64,000 nucleotides of DNA from a virus, in the IMG/VR virus record IMGVR_UViG_3300020156_000029, positions 1-64,000 of that record; one strand, given 5' to 3'. The number at the start of each line of letters is the position of its first letter. The first letter of the stretch is position 1. Of this stretch, positions 9,003 through 18,955 are shown in pieces. Below the pieces are notes generated by a model. The model made no database searches, had not been told where the DNA came from, and saw nothing but the letters and a program-made list of their open reading frames with translations. A program made the translations under genes and the position numbers.

Positions 9003-9338
9003 ATGGCCATCGAGACGGACGAAGACCGGCTCATATTTTTCGACGCGGATGATTTCGGGGTGGTGGCGATCATCACCCCGGCTTCCGGCGAGCCCCGCAC
9101 GGTCGAGGGCATCTACGACGCCCCGGCAGTGACGCGCGGAGTCCGCCAGGACAACGGCTATTCCCGCCAGGCCGAGATCAACATGAACTCGCCGACCTTT
9201 CGTGGCCGCACCTCCGACCTGGCCGGCATCAAGTCGGGCCGCGCCTCGGCCGAGATCAACGGCGAGATGTTCGCCGTCCACGACGTCAAGCACGACGGCA
9301 CCGGCCTGACGATCCTCGAACTCAAGAAGGGCGCTTGA
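9003..9338 (+). CDS. Head-tail joining protein, lambda FII-like
   Basis: A 111-residue protein (lambda FII 117) in the expected place between capsid genes and tail completion genes, with a beta-rich pattern (DDFGVVAIITPASGEPRTVEGIYD; later EINGEMFAVHDVKHDGTG) like the FII family. AAGGAG lies upstream of the ATG at 9003. Between 8941 and 8990 only a 16-codon open stretch is present. It would form the ring joining head and tail. Confidence 0.72.
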   Translation: MAIETDEDRLIFFDADDFGVVAIITPASGEPRTVEGIYDAPAVTRGVRQDNGYSRQAEINMNSPTFRGRTSDLAGIKSGRASAEINGEMFAVHDVKHDGTGLTILELKKGA

Positions 9339-9994
9339 TGCACCCGCGCAAGGTCATCCGCGACGCGGTGAAAGCGCGCCTTATCGGGGCGGCACCGGAC
9401 TTCGCCACGCCGGCCCAGGAGCGCGTCTATTCCAGCATGACGCCGATCGCCAACCTCGAGGCCGTGCTGGCCGACGAGGGGCCGCTGATCGCGCTCTACC
9501 TCCGTCAGGAGGACAAGATCGAATATCCGACCATGGGCGCGGACGCCGCGCTCTGGCGGACGGCCGAACTCGTCGTCGAATACCTGAGCGTCTCGGGCAT
9601 CGCCGCCGGCGGGCAATATGACATCGACGACCGGCTCGATGACGCGGCCGAGACGATCGAGGGGCTGATCGAGACCCTCGAGATTCCGAACATGCTCGGC
9701 ACCGAGATCAGGCTCAAGGAGAGCACGATCGACGTGACCGACGCCGGCGAGCGCATCCTAGGCGGCATCTTCCTCGTCTGGGATGTCAAATATTGGACGC
9801 ACTACCGGCCCGACACCTCGACGCCTCCGCCGCTACCGACTGAGGTGGTGACCGTCCCCGATGTGACGACGGACGTGCCGCCGGAGGAGCCCAGCGGACC
9901 CGCCGGCCCGCACATACCTGGGCCTGGCCAGGGCACCGACGAGAGCTTCAACGAGGCCGCCTTCCTGCATGGGGCCGAGGTGCGCCGTGTTTAA
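9338..9994 (+). CDS. Tail completion/terminator protein candidate
   Basis: 218 residues beginning MHPRKVIRDAVKARLIGAAPDF, a start typical of minor tail/terminator proteins of lambda gpU or Mu gp37 type, with a core of about 150 residues and an unusual C-terminal Pro/Thr/Gly-rich tail (about 165-205). The ATG overlaps the preceding stop (TTGATG). It lies between the joiner and the baseplate spike. The exact counterpart is uncertain. Confidence 0.6.
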   Translation: MHPRKVIRDAVKARLIGAAPDFATPAQERVYSSMTPIANLEAVLADEGPLIALYLRQEDKIEYPTMGADAALWRTAELVVEYLSVSGIAAGGQYDIDDRLDDAAETIEGLIETLEIPNMLGTEIRLKESTIDVTDAGERILGGIFLVWDVKYWTHYRPDTSTPPPLPTEVVTVPDVTTDVPPEEPSGPAGPHIPGPGQGTDESFNEAAFLHGAEVRRV

Positions 9995-10676
9995 CGTCGC
10001 GCGCGATCCCGCGCTGACCGGCGGCGTCGGCTCGCCGGAGGTGACCGACCTCGAGCGACGCGCGGCCGACACGGTGAAGACCGGCCGGGTGATCGAGACC
10101 GACTACGCCAAGGCGCGCGTGCGCGTCGGCATCGGCGACCCCGACGACGCCGAGGGCTACATCAAGACGGGCTGGCTCCCCATGGCGGCCGGCCGCTCCG
10201 ACGAGTGGAACCCGCTTCAGTTCGGCGAGGCCGTCGTCGTGCTCTCGGAGAGCGGCGAGCTTCAGAACGGCGTCGTCATCCCAGCGGCGATCAACAGCAC
10301 CGACAACCCGGCCGTGGGCGATCGCGGCGACCTGTGGCGGAAGGACTTCCGCGACGGCTCGTCGATCCAATACGATCTGGCGTCGAAGACGATGCTGACG
10401 ACCGTGGGCGGAGCGACCACAACGCTGACGGAGGACCGGATTGTCCACAAGATCGGCGACGCGACGATCACGATGGTCGACGGGAGCATCACCCTGGCCG
10501 CCGGCGGGGAGACTTTCGTAGTCGGCCGCGACGGCGCGGCGTCCAGTGGCCGGATCAGGGGCCACAACGGCCTTGAGATCACCGGCGAGCCATTCACGCA
10601 CAACGGCAAGGATGTTGGGGCGCAACATCGCCACGAGAACTCCGGCGGGCCGGCTGTCGGCGGCGTCCCCGTCTAA
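9987..10676 (+). CDS. V: Baseplate assembly protein / tail spike hub (P2 gpV-like)
   Basis: 229 residues (P2 V 211). N-terminal LERRAADTVKTGRVIETDYAKARVRVGIGD is the conserved OB-fold start of gpV; the C-terminal half has the repetitive beta-helix spike pattern (KTMLTTVGGATTTLTEDRIVHKIGDA, TITMVDGSITLAAGG) and a late HxH-type segment (HRHENSGG), consistent with the membrane-piercing needle that binds iron. GTG at 9987 with GAGG six bases upstream is preferred; ATG at 9969 is an alternative. Confidence 0.88.
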   Translation: MFNVARDPALTGGVGSPEVTDLERRAADTVKTGRVIETDYAKARVRVGIGDPDDAEGYIKTGWLPMAAGRSDEWNPLQFGEAVVVLSESGELQNGVVIPAAINSTDNPAVGDRGDLWRKDFRDGSSIQYDLASKTMLTTVGGATTTLTEDRIVHKIGDATITMVDGSITLAAGGETFVVGRDGAASSGRIRGHNGLEITGEPFTHNGKDVGAQHRHENSGGPAVGGVPV

Positions 10677-10680
10677 GGCG

Positions 10681-10721
10681 ACCGGACCCGCCCCGATTGC
10701 GGGTCGCGCGCGCGATACCTT
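10681..10721 (+). promoter_or_regulatory. Phage promoter family site 2 (before tail spike gene)
   Basis: Box ACCGGACCCGCCCCG (10681-10695), 20-base spacer, then TACCTT (10716-10721), in the 50-base gap before the large fibre gene. The box-proximal sequence can also form a GACCCG/CGGGTC hairpin. Confidence 0.58.
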
Positions 10722-10727
10722 GGCGGC

Positions 10728-13700
10728 ATGACCGACACCTTGCCGATCTCCGTCCGCCTTCAAGACCTGGCCGAGGCCCCCGCTCTGTCGCTGAACGACA
10801 AGCTCCCCGTGGGGCAGGGCGAAAGCCGCCTACGCGGCGCGTCCCTCAACACGCTCGTCACCTTCCTTCGCGAGCATCTGTCCGACATCTTCGCGGATGG
10901 TGCGGACGGCCGCTCGGCCGAGATGCGCGTCTCTGGCGGCAAGGTGCAATGGCGTCAGGTCGGCACGGTGACGTGGATTGACCTGTTCTCCTTCACGGAC
11001 GTTCAGGGGCCGAAGGGCGACAAGGGCGACGCTTTCCAAGTCAACGCCATCGGCGTCATCTCCGAGCGCGGCCAATACAACGATCAGCCCGAGAACTTCT
11101 CCTTCTTCGCCACCGACGAGGGCCTTCTCTACTTCCGAGAGGGCATCTCTGGGTGGTCGACCGGCATCCCCTTCGGTAAGGGCGACCCTGGCGCGCAGGG
11201 GGCTCCCGGTGTTGACGGTGACGACGGCCGCGAGGTCCAGCTTCAGAAGACGGCGACGCACATCCAATGGCGGCTCGGCAATACAGGGTCGTTCACGAAC
11301 CTCGTCGCTCTGGCGGACCTGAAGGGCTCGGATGCTTCTGTCACCCAGGCCAACGTCACGGCCGCCCTGACGGACAAGGCCGCCTTCCTCACAGCCCTGG
11401 GTCTCGGCAACGCCGCAACTCGAAGCGTCGGCACCACGGCCGGGACGGTCGCGGCGGGCGATGACGGGCGCATTACGGGGGCGGTCCAGAAGTCAGCCAA
11501 CCTTGGCGATCTGGCCGACCGGGTCGCGGCGCGAGCGAACCTCGGCCTGGGCTCGGCGGCGACCTTGAGCGTCGGGACGGCGGTTGGCACCGTTATGGCG
11601 GCTGATGATGAGAGGGCCATCGGCGTTTCGGACTTGGAAGCCCTGCGCGCCCTGTCCCCCGGCGCGTCGGTCGCTATCGACAGGGCGTTTGTTTCATGCC
11701 GGTCCAGCGCCGGAGACGGCTACGACGGAACTTTCATCTGGGTTTCGGGAGATCAATCCGCCAATGTGTCGGCCGATCCGCTGCGCGGGGTGTGGGTGCC
11801 GCCGTCCGCGCAGCCAACCGGCGCGTCTGGCGCGTGGCGTAGGCTCTACGATTTCCGACTTCGGGTCGAGTGGTTTGGCGCGCGCCCGTATTCGGAGAGC
11901 GCCTGGAAGGCCGCCAGCGGGGCCGTGATCGACAGTTCTTCCGCCTTTCAGGCGGCGCTCAACTTTGCGGGCCATGGTGGCGGCGGAGAGGTTCTCGCCC
12001 TCGGCCAGTTCTACTTGATCAACAATCTAGGGCTTCGCACTCCTCCCGGCGTCTTTTTGATCGGTTCCGGCCATGGAATGTGGTCGCCGTCGTTCCTGAC
12101 CGAGCCGAAAACTTGGGACGGAACCAACCTCGTGTTCGGAGGGGCGGACAGCAACCCGATCCAGATTCCCGGCGTCACGTCCATGAAGACCGCCGGTGGT
12201 TGGAGGACCGACCCCGACAATCCCGCGCGCGTCTTCAAACTCAACTCTCTGATGAACGCCAACGCCGCCGGCTCGGCTCCGGCCACGCCAAAGGCTCTGC
12301 GCGTCGCGATCGCGAATCGTGACCCCCAAGAGCCCTGTGGCGTCCGCGATATGCGAGTCGTTCCCTGGATCGGCGCGGACGGCATTTCCGACTACGAAAG
12401 TCACGACACCGCCAGCACAGACCTGGGCGACGCTTGGGATGTCGGCGTCCTCCTGAACGATGCGGAGCAGGGACTTTACGAGAACCTCCAAATACGGGGT
12501 TACTGGCGAGAATATGGCCTCCTTGAGGTTTCGGCCGGCCAGGCCCGGTGGGGGCGCTCTGAAGGAAATGTGATCCGCAGGGTTTCGGCTCAGGGTTTTT
12601 GCGGCTTCGGTGTGCGCTCGGGTGATGTGTCGAAGGTATTGTCGACCACGACGAATAGCGTGACTATCCGGTGGTCGGATGAGAGTTACTGGCCCTCCTC
12701 TGGGCGTCTCGAACTGCTCGGGCTTGGGTTTACGACTTATAGCGGCGTGTCGCGCGCCGGCGATGAGCTTACGCTCACCGGCATTCCGATTGACCCCACC
12801 GGCGCGACGCAAGTCCGTAATGGCTATCGCGGGACAGGCTTTTCGACGGGCCTGCTGGATAGCGTTGAGGGGTGGGCGCTCTGGCACCACTCTGGAAAGA
12901 AAGCCGAAGAACTCGGCCTCGGCATCGCTAAGGGGGCGGAGTTCAGCGGCTTCCCGCTTCGCGGTCTGCATGGCCTGAACTGCTCGTTCTTCGGCGAGGA
13001 CGGTGACAGCATCAACACTTTCTTCCACGACTGCGACGACATGGTGCTGGTCGGTGGGAAGTTCGAGATTGGCCACATGGTCGCATCGCCCAATGCGGCC
13101 ATCGCCCTGGGCGGCAACTCACTGGCGGTCGCCGCCCAGGGCGAGACCTTGAATCTTCGACTAGGCTCCTATGTCTCGTCAAGCACTCGCCGCGATCTCT
13201 TTACCCCCCGCTCCGGCCAGTTTGATCAGATTCAGTTCAACCCCCCCGACCGGCTAAACTCGAACTTCTTGTTCGAGGCAATGTCGTGGCAGGACATTAT
13301 CCATCGCCTTGCGTCGGGCAAGCTGCATCAGATTATGAGGAGCGACGGCGTGACGCCGGTCGCTATTTTCCGCGACACGGGCAATGTCGACCTGCGCGGT
13401 CAAGTTAACTTTGGTCCCATTGGCGGCAACGCCTTCATTAACTGGCAGTCAGGGTCGGGCGTGTTCTTCCGAGAGGGGCTGACCGCGCGGCTTGAGATTC
13501 AATCGACAGGGCACATTCTCCCCGGAGCGGATGCGACTCAGAATTTCGGTAGTCCCTCCAAGCGTGTGAAGGAGTATTTCGGAAGCCTTGGGGCTATCAA
13601 CACGTCGGACGCGCGCGAGAAGACGCCAGTTCGCCCCTTGTCAGGGGGTGAAATAGCCGCCGCTCAGACACTCGCCAGCGAAATCGGAGCCTACCGATTC

Positions 13701-14012
13701 CTCAACGCCGTGGCCGAGAAGGGCGAGGATGCGCGCGAACACGTCGGGATGACCGTGCAGCGAGCAATAGAGATCATGGAGATGCACGGCCTTGATCCGT
13801 TCGCCTACGGCTTCATCTGCTACGACACCTGGCCCGAGTCCAGCGAGCCTGCGGAGTTCGACGAAGATGGGGCCGAAGTCCGACCGGAGGTCGTTCAACC
13901 GGCCGGTGATCGCTACTCCTTCCGTCACGATCAACTGTGCCTGTTTATCGCTCGGGGACAGGAGGAGCGCGTTCGCGCCGCCGAGGCGCGGATGGCGGCG
14001 GCGGGTATCTAA
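10728..14012 (+). CDS. Large tail fibre/spike with collagen-like segments and S74 chaperone
   Basis: 1094 residues. The N-terminus (about 1-90) is a virion-attachment part; two short Gly-x-x collagen-like stretches (GPKGDKGD near 95; GKGDPGAQGAPGVDGDDG near 150) and N-L-G-L-G-x-A-A-T repeats follow; the middle (about 370-900) reads like a beta-helix spike; the C-terminus carries a peptidase S74 intramolecular chaperone with TSDAREK (about residue 960), which normally trimerises the fibre and then cuts itself off at the Ser. This is the likely primary receptor-binding or polysaccharide-degrading protein. It lies between V and W, away from the other fibre genes. Confidence 0.82.
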   Translation: MTDTLPISVRLQDLAEAPALSLNDKLPVGQGESRLRGASLNTLVTFLREHLSDIFADGADGRSAEMRVSGGKVQWRQVGTVTWIDLFSFTDVQGPKGDKGDAFQVNAIGVISERGQYNDQPENFSFFATDEGLLYFREGISGWSTGIPFGKGDPGAQGAPGVDGDDGREVQLQKTATHIQWRLGNTGSFTNLVALADLKGSDASVTQANVTAALTDKAAFLTALGLGNAATRSVGTTAGTVAAGDDGRITGAVQKSANLGDLADRVAARANLGLGSAATLSVGTAVGTVMAADDERAIGVSDLEALRALSPGASVAIDRAFVSCRSSAGDGYDGTFIWVSGDQSANVSADPLRGVWVPPSAQPTGASGAWRRLYDFRLRVEWFGARPYSESAWKAASGAVIDSSSAFQAALNFAGHGGGGEVLALGQFYLINNLGLRTPPGVFLIGSGHGMWSPSFLTEPKTWDGTNLVFGGADSNPIQIPGVTSMKTAGGWRTDPDNPARVFKLNSLMNANAAGSAPATPKALRVAIANRDPQEPCGVRDMRVVPWIGADGISDYESHDTASTDLGDAWDVGVLLNDAEQGLYENLQIRGYWREYGLLEVSAGQARWGRSEGNVIRRVSAQGFCGFGVRSGDVSKVLSTTTNSVTIRWSDESYWPSSGRLELLGLGFTTYSGVSRAGDELTLTGIPIDPTGATQVRNGYRGTGFSTGLLDSVEGWALWHHSGKKAEELGLGIAKGAEFSGFPLRGLHGLNCSFFGEDGDSINTFFHDCDDMVLVGGKFEIGHMVASPNAAIALGGNSLAVAAQGETLNLRLGSYVSSSTRRDLFTPRSGQFDQIQFNPPDRLNSNFLFEAMSWQDIIHRLASGKLHQIMRSDGVTPVAIFRDTGNVDLRGQVNFGPIGGNAFINWQSGSGVFFREGLTARLEIQSTGHILPGADATQNFGSPSKRVKEYFGSLGAINTSDAREKTPVRPLSGGEIAAAQTLASEIGAYRFLNAVAEKGEDAREHVGMTVQRAIEIMEMHGLDPFAYGFICYDTWPESSEPAEFDEDGAEVRPEVVQPAGDRYSFRHDQLCLFIARGQEERVRAAEARMAAAGI

Positions 14013-14371
14013 TGCCCGGCGTAAACCGCTTCACCGGCAAGCCGCTGCTAGACGGCTGGACGCACACCGTCCAGTCGCTCGGCGTGCTGTTCACGACTCC
14101 GAAGGTGTCGCGCGTCATGCGCCGGCACCTCGGGACGAACATGCCACGCCTGGTCGACGCTCCGATCTCTCCGGTGACCCTGATCGACTTCTACGCGGCG
14201 ATCGCCGAGGCGGCCAAGTACGAGCCGCGCTATCGCGTGTCGCGCATGGCGGTTGAGGGCGCGACGTCTGGCGGTCACCTCACCATCGCTATCCAAGGCG
14301 TCTACTACCCGAGGGGTCATCTAGGCGACTTTAGCGTCTCCGAACCGAAGACCGTGAAGGTGCCGCTGTGA
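14012..14371 (+). CDS. W: Baseplate wedge protein (P2 gpW / T4 gp25 family)
   Basis: 119 residues (P2 W 115). It begins MPGVNRFTGKPLLDGWTHTVQSLGVLFTTPKVSRVMRRHLG, where the RxxxRxxG pattern and LFTTP are typical of gp25-like proteins. The start overlaps the stop of the spike gene (TAATG). It nucleates the wedge and the sheath end. Confidence 0.88.
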   Translation: MPGVNRFTGKPLLDGWTHTVQSLGVLFTTPKVSRVMRRHLGTNMPRLVDAPISPVTLIDFYAAIAEAAKYEPRYRVSRMAVEGATSGGHLTIAIQGVYYPRGHLGDFSVSEPKTVKVPL

Positions 14372-14514
14372 TCGACAATCTCGAAGCGTCGATCCTCATG
14401 ACGCGGCTCGCGCCGCACAAGCGCGAGCGCCTGATCGCCGAGGCCGGCGGCAAGGTGATCGACCTCCGCGCCGTCTTCGCGCGCGAGCAAGCCCAGAACC
14501 GGAGGCGCGCATGA
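14368..14514 (+). CDS. Small hypothetical protein between W and J
   Basis: A 48-residue reading frame starting at GTG inside the GTGA overlap with W and ending inside the ATGA overlap with J. The sequence (VIDNLEASILMTRLAPHKRERL...) is helical and charged. Both ends are translationally coupled, which argues that it is made; no family is recognised. Confidence 0.65.
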   Translation: MIDNLEASILMTRLAPHKRERLIAEAGGKVIDLRAVFAREQAQNRRRA

Positions 14515-15407
14515 CGACTCGATTCGTCGCCGACAATCTCGACCTGTCGCGCCTTCCCGCACCCGAGGTTGTGCGCGGCGTGAACTACGAGACGATTCTG
14601 GCCGAGCGCCTGGCCCGCCTCAAGGAACTCTGGCCCGACTTCGACATGGAGGGCCTCGAGACCGACCCTTCCGTCGTCCTCGAGCAAGTCGCCGCTTATC
14701 GCGAGATGCTGGGCTACGCCGCGATCAACGACGCGGCTCGCGCGCTCATGCTCGCGTTCAGCGAGGGGTCGGACCTCGACCACCTGGCGGCCTTCTACAG
14801 CGTCCAGCGCCACCTCCTGCAGGCCGCGACACCGACGACTCCGGCCGTCTACGAGAGCGACGACGACCTCCGCCGCCGCGTCCAGCTTGCGCCCGAGGCG
14901 CTCCCCTACGCCGGCATGACCGGCGGCGGCTACCGCTCACTCGCGCTGAAGACCGCGCCGAGCGTCAAGGACGTCTCCACGGTAAAGCGCCCCGGCGGCC
15001 GGGTCGACGTGGTGCTCCTGGGCCGAGCGGGCGACGGCACGGTTCCGGCCGAGGTCGTCAGCACCGTCTACTCCGCCTTCAAGGACGACGAGGCGACGCA
15101 ACTCACCGACATCGTGTCGGTGCGCGCGGCCGAGATCGTGCCCTACGCCATCGACCTGAAGCTCCGTCTCCGCCGAGGCCCTGATCCAGCGCTCGTCAAG
15201 GCGACGGCGCTGAAGGCCGTCGAGGCCTATGTCGCCAGCCGCCACCGCGTCGGCCTGCCCGTCTATGTCCAGATGATCGAAGCGGCGGCCAGCGTCGGCG
15301 GCGTCGAACGCGCCGACGAGATCGGCGGCCTGGCCGATGTCGTGCCCGAGCCGTTCCAAGCGGCCTATTGCACGGCCATCACCATCACCCACGAGGTCTC
15401 TGAATGA
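14511..15407 (+). CDS. J: Baseplate protein J (P2 gpJ-like)
   Basis: 298 residues (P2 J 302). Conserved start FVADNLDLSRLPAPEVV...YETILAERLARL and the GSDLDHLAAFYSVQR segment (near residue 85), followed by RRRVQLAPEALPYAGMTGGGYRS, all hallmarks of the family. It forms the outer wedge of the baseplate together with I. ATGA overlap with the small gene before; overlaps I by four bases. Confidence 0.92.
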   Translation: MTTRFVADNLDLSRLPAPEVVRGVNYETILAERLARLKELWPDFDMEGLETDPSVVLEQVAAYREMLGYAAINDAARALMLAFSEGSDLDHLAAFYSVQRHLLQAATPTTPAVYESDDDLRRRVQLAPEALPYAGMTGGGYRSLALKTAPSVKDVSTVKRPGGRVDVVLLGRAGDGTVPAEVVSTVYSAFKDDEATQLTDIVSVRAAEIVPYAIDLKLRLRRGPDPALVKATALKAVEAYVASRHRVGLPVYVQMIEAAASVGGVERADEIGGLADVVPEPFQAAYCTAITITHEVSE

Positions 15408-16690
15408 CCGACGTGACGCTTCTCCCGCCGAATCGCACGGCCTGGGAGACGGCGATCGCCACCGTTGAGGCGGAGCGCCCGATCCCGGCGCACCTCGTCA
15501 AGTCGGTGATGAACCCGTCGACGTGCCCCGAGCACCTCCTGGGCTACCTGGCGGCGGCTCTGTCGGTCGACGTCTGGGATGAGAACTGGCCCGAGGTCAA
15601 GAAGCGCGAGGTCTGCCGCGATGCCTTCCGCCTGCACCGGCTGAAGACGACCCCGGCCGGCATCAAGGCCCACGTCGCCCTCACCGGCGCGGAGGTGAAG
15701 CGCATCATCCGGCCGCCGGCCATGGGCTTCCGCTACGCGGCCATGACCGAGGAGGCGCGTGCGGCGTGGATGGAGCGCTTGCCCCAGGTCCGCGTCTACC
15801 CGCTCTATCGCCGCTCCACGGCGAAGAATCGCGGCTTCTTCAAGGGGCCCGGCGCGCCGCATCAGTTCCGGGGCGTCGGATGGCGTCGCCCAACGCGCGG
15901 CCGGTCGCTCTACGCCAAGCGCGCGACCTTCTACGATCAGGGCGTCGAGACCGAGGTCCAGTATTCGGCCTTCGACGGCGGCCTCGTCGAGCAAATCTAC
16001 ATTGGCGGCACCCGCCGGCGCGACTGGCGCGGCGCGGGTCACTACGGGCGCGGCTACGCCACGGCCACCGACGCCGCCGACAACGTCGTCACAATCCGCA
16101 CCGATGAGAGCCTGGGCCTGACGGCCATCGGGCGCGGGGTGACGCCGATCGACGTGCGGCCCCAGCGTGTCGCCCAGGGCCGGATAGCCCCGGCGACGCG
16201 GTCGTTCTTCGGCCGCTTCCGCGCCTACGGCACCGGAGAGGAGGCCGGCTATCTAGACACGGGCAACGACGAGGTGCTGGCCGACGTCACCCTGGGGCGC
16301 GGCCGGAGCAAGCGCTTCCGCCTGGCGTCGCACGCGGCGCTGATGATCTACGACAAGATCAGCCTGCACGATCCCGACCGCATCGGTGCGCGCCGCCGCG
16401 TGAGGAGCTTCTATGGCTACGGCCGCCATGGCATCGCCGACTTCACGGCCGAACTCCGCATCAGCGTTCCGATGAAGCGCGGCGTGCGCCGCTCGGGGCG
16501 CTGGCACGGTGTCGGCTACCGCAAGGCGGCGGACATGGCTCCGCTGCGAAAGGCTATTGAAGCCGTCCGCGTGAGCAAGGCCTTCCGCGATACGGTGCTG
16601 ATTGACACGGCCACTCACGGCCAAGTGCGGTTCTCGGGCGGACTGACGTTCGGCGAGTTCACGTTCGGCGAAATCAAAGAGGTCCGATAG
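15404..16690 (+). CDS. I: Tail protein I with a long C-terminal extension
   Basis: Residues 1-150 match the P2 gpI family (LLPPNRTAWETAI, ENWPEVKKREVCRDAFRLHRLKTTPAGIKAHVAL). P2 I is only about 176 residues, but this protein has 428; the extra 250 residues are rich in Arg, Gly and Tyr (GRSLYAKR, RRDWRGAGHYGRGY, SFYGYGRHG). The extension may anchor the following fibre protein to the baseplate. ATGA overlaps with J; the next gene starts immediately. Confidence 0.85.
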   Translation: MTDVTLLPPNRTAWETAIATVEAERPIPAHLVKSVMNPSTCPEHLLGYLAAALSVDVWDENWPEVKKREVCRDAFRLHRLKTTPAGIKAHVALTGAEVKRIIRPPAMGFRYAAMTEEARAAWMERLPQVRVYPLYRRSTAKNRGFFKGPGAPHQFRGVGWRRPTRGRSLYAKRATFYDQGVETEVQYSAFDGGLVEQIYIGGTRRRDWRGAGHYGRGYATATDAADNVVTIRTDESLGLTAIGRGVTPIDVRPQRVAQGRIAPATRSFFGRFRAYGTGEEAGYLDTGNDEVLADVTLGRGRSKRFRLASHAALMIYDKISLHDPDRIGARRRVRSFYGYGRHGIADFTAELRISVPMKRGVRRSGRWHGVGYRKAADMAPLRKAIEAVRVSKAFRDTVLIDTATHGQVRFSGGLTFGEFTFGEIKEVR

Positions 16691-18943
16691 ATGGAAAGTC
16701 GCTTTATCTCCCAAGACGGGATGGATAACGACGCCCAAGACCTGAACGTCATCCAAGATCACGTTCAGAGCGCGATGGAGCACGTCGTCGGCGACGGCAT
16801 CACGGATGACCGCAAGTTCGCCGGCTTCGCCTCGGTCGCCACCGGCACCGCCGAGGTGACTGTCGCCGCCGGCCGCCTGTATTCGAGCGGCAGGGTATAC
16901 AATCGCGACGCCGATTTCGTGAAGGATTTCACCACGTCGCTTCCCGTTGCGACGAAGAAGATCGTGCTCGTCGTGGTCTGGGGCTCCGAGGTCGAGACCA
17001 ACAGCGTTCCGCGCGAGTTCCTGATCAACGAGGAGACCGGCGCGAGCGAGCCGCGCGTTGTCGCGACCGAACTGGCGCGCGTCGCCAACATCAACGTCGC
17101 CTCCGGCACCGAGTCGCCCGACCCCGTCGACCCGATCGTCGATGCCGGCGTGCTTCCCGTCGCGCGCATCATCCTGACCCCGACCGGCGTCCAGTCGGTC
17201 GAACTGATCGCCGAGAACAAGCTCGATAGCGTGAAGTCGGTCGCCGCGCGCACCAAGTCCCTCGAGGGCTTCCGCGACGTCGCCGCCCCGCAAATCGTCT
17301 CCCTGGCGTCGGACCTGGCCACCCTGAAGGTCGCCTCGCAAGGCAATGTCAATCAGGCGGTCTACGGTCGAATGCTGGCCCGCCTAGCCGTGATCGAGGA
17401 GCAGGCCGGCATTCCGTCCAACGCCGCCGACTCCGATTGCGACTTCTTCCTCGACACCGAGGAATCGGACCTGACGCACGTCAACTTCCTGGCCAAGGTC
17501 GAGGAGGGCATTCGCTTCGCCGACGAGAACGCGAACGAAAGCGTCCTGGCGATCTTCGACGGCCTGAACCCGCGCGCCAAGATCACCGGCGGCGTCATGC
17601 TTCCCGCCTACTCCCGCTCGCGCCGCCTCGCTGTCGGCCCGCGTCAGGGCGAGGTTCAGGTTTCGGCCTACTCGTATCAGACGAACCAAATGGTTCAGAA
17701 GACCATGGCCCGCCAGCGTGTCCGCTACGGCGAGGAGTTCACCGTCTGCACGAACAGCGCGTGGTGGCAGACCGGCCAATACGACTACCTGACGTCCACG
17801 TTCGCCCGCGCCGGCGAGACCTTCGAGGTCTCCTTCACCGGCACGAGCTACGGCCGTGGCCACGAGATCATGCGCGCCCGCCGCTATTGGGTCGATGTGG
17901 TTCAGGAGACCTATTGGGACAGCGTCACGATCAACCACGCCGTGCCTGGCGCTCAGGTCGCCGAGACCTTCCTGAACTCCAACGATATGTGGCTGGACGC
18001 GGTCGGCCTGACCTTCACGCGCCTGGCCGCCTCGGGCGGCATCACCCTGGCCATCGTCGAGGTCGAGAACGGCGCGCCGAAGCTGGACGCGGCCATCTGC
18101 GTCACCTCGGTCGACCGCGCGAGCCTGGTGCTGAACTCCGAGACCGTCATTTCGATCCAGCCGACCTTCCTCGAAGGCGGCAAGCGCTACGCCATCGTCG
18201 TCATCTCGGCCGCCGATCACTGGCTGGCCACGACCCAGGGCACCAACTTCCCGCAAGGCACCTTCTTCTACGTGCTGGACGGTGCCTATCAGCAAGGCGA
18301 CGGCACCCGCGACCTGTGCTTCAATCTCTATGCCGCGAAGTTCACCTCGTCGCGCGCCGTGATTGAGATGTCGCCGCTGTCGCTGTCGGGCGGCATCACG
18401 AGCCTGGACATCCTGGCCGACGCCGTCGTGCCCGACTCGACCCAGATGACCTACGAGATTCAGGTCGGGTCGGTCTGGCACCCGGTCGCCGCCGTCACCG
18501 AGTCCGTCCTGGGCGCGGGTGGAAACATCCCGCCCCTGGTCCCGCTCCGCATCGTCTTCACCGGCACGCCCGACGTGATGCCGGCCGTGAAGCTGACGGG
18601 CTCGCGCGTTCGCGTGTCGCGCCCCCGCACTTCGCTGGTCCACATCACCAAGGAGCGCACGCTCCCGGCCCCGTCGACGCAAATCCGCGTCATCGGCCGC
18701 CTGGAATACTTCGATGCGGTCCACCACACCGCGACCGCGAAGCTCCGCACGGGTGCCGGGTTCGACACGATCGTCAACGCCTCGTCGTTCTCGGACGTCA
18801 CGGCCGATGATGGTTCGATCGAGCGGACATGGCTGTTCAACCTGGGCGCGGCTGTCAGCGCCTACAAGATTCAATGCGAAGCCACCACGGACTCCGCCCT
18901 GCGGACCTTCCACTACGGCTGGCGCAAGGACTACGCGCTCTAA
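16691..18943 (+). CDS. Large baseplate-attached tail protein (DUF4815-like)
   Basis: 750 residues, starting one base after I. The N-terminal MESRFISQDGMDNDAQDLNVIQDHV and the beta-rich VATGTAEVTVAAGRLYSSGRVYNRD segment resemble DUF4815-type phage proteins; the remainder is beta-rich with no enzymatic motif. By position (P2 H place, after I) it is likely a fibre-adaptor or side fibre. The domain label is from memory and moderate in certainty. Confidence 0.6.
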   Translation: MESRFISQDGMDNDAQDLNVIQDHVQSAMEHVVGDGITDDRKFAGFASVATGTAEVTVAAGRLYSSGRVYNRDADFVKDFTTSLPVATKKIVLVVVWGSEVETNSVPREFLINEETGASEPRVVATELARVANINVASGTESPDPVDPIVDAGVLPVARIILTPTGVQSVELIAENKLDSVKSVAARTKSLEGFRDVAAPQIVSLASDLATLKVASQGNVNQAVYGRMLARLAVIEEQAGIPSNAADSDCDFFLDTEESDLTHVNFLAKVEEGIRFADENANESVLAIFDGLNPRAKITGGVMLPAYSRSRRLAVGPRQGEVQVSAYSYQTNQMVQKTMARQRVRYGEEFTVCTNSAWWQTGQYDYLTSTFARAGETFEVSFTGTSYGRGHEIMRARRYWVDVVQETYWDSVTINHAVPGAQVAETFLNSNDMWLDAVGLTFTRLAASGGITLAIVEVENGAPKLDAAICVTSVDRASLVLNSETVISIQPTFLEGGKRYAIVVISAADHWLATTQGTNFPQGTFFYVLDGAYQQGDGTRDLCFNLYAAKFTSSRAVIEMSPLSLSGGITSLDILADAVVPDSTQMTYEIQVGSVWHPVAAVTESVLGAGGNIPPLVPLRIVFTGTPDVMPAVKLTGSRVRVSRPRTSLVHITKERTLPAPSTQIRVIGRLEYFDAVHHTATAKLRTGAGFDTIVNASSFSDVTADDGSIERTWLFNLGAAVSAYKIQCEATTDSALRTFHYGWRKDYAL

Positions 18944-18955
18944 GGAGAGAGAACG

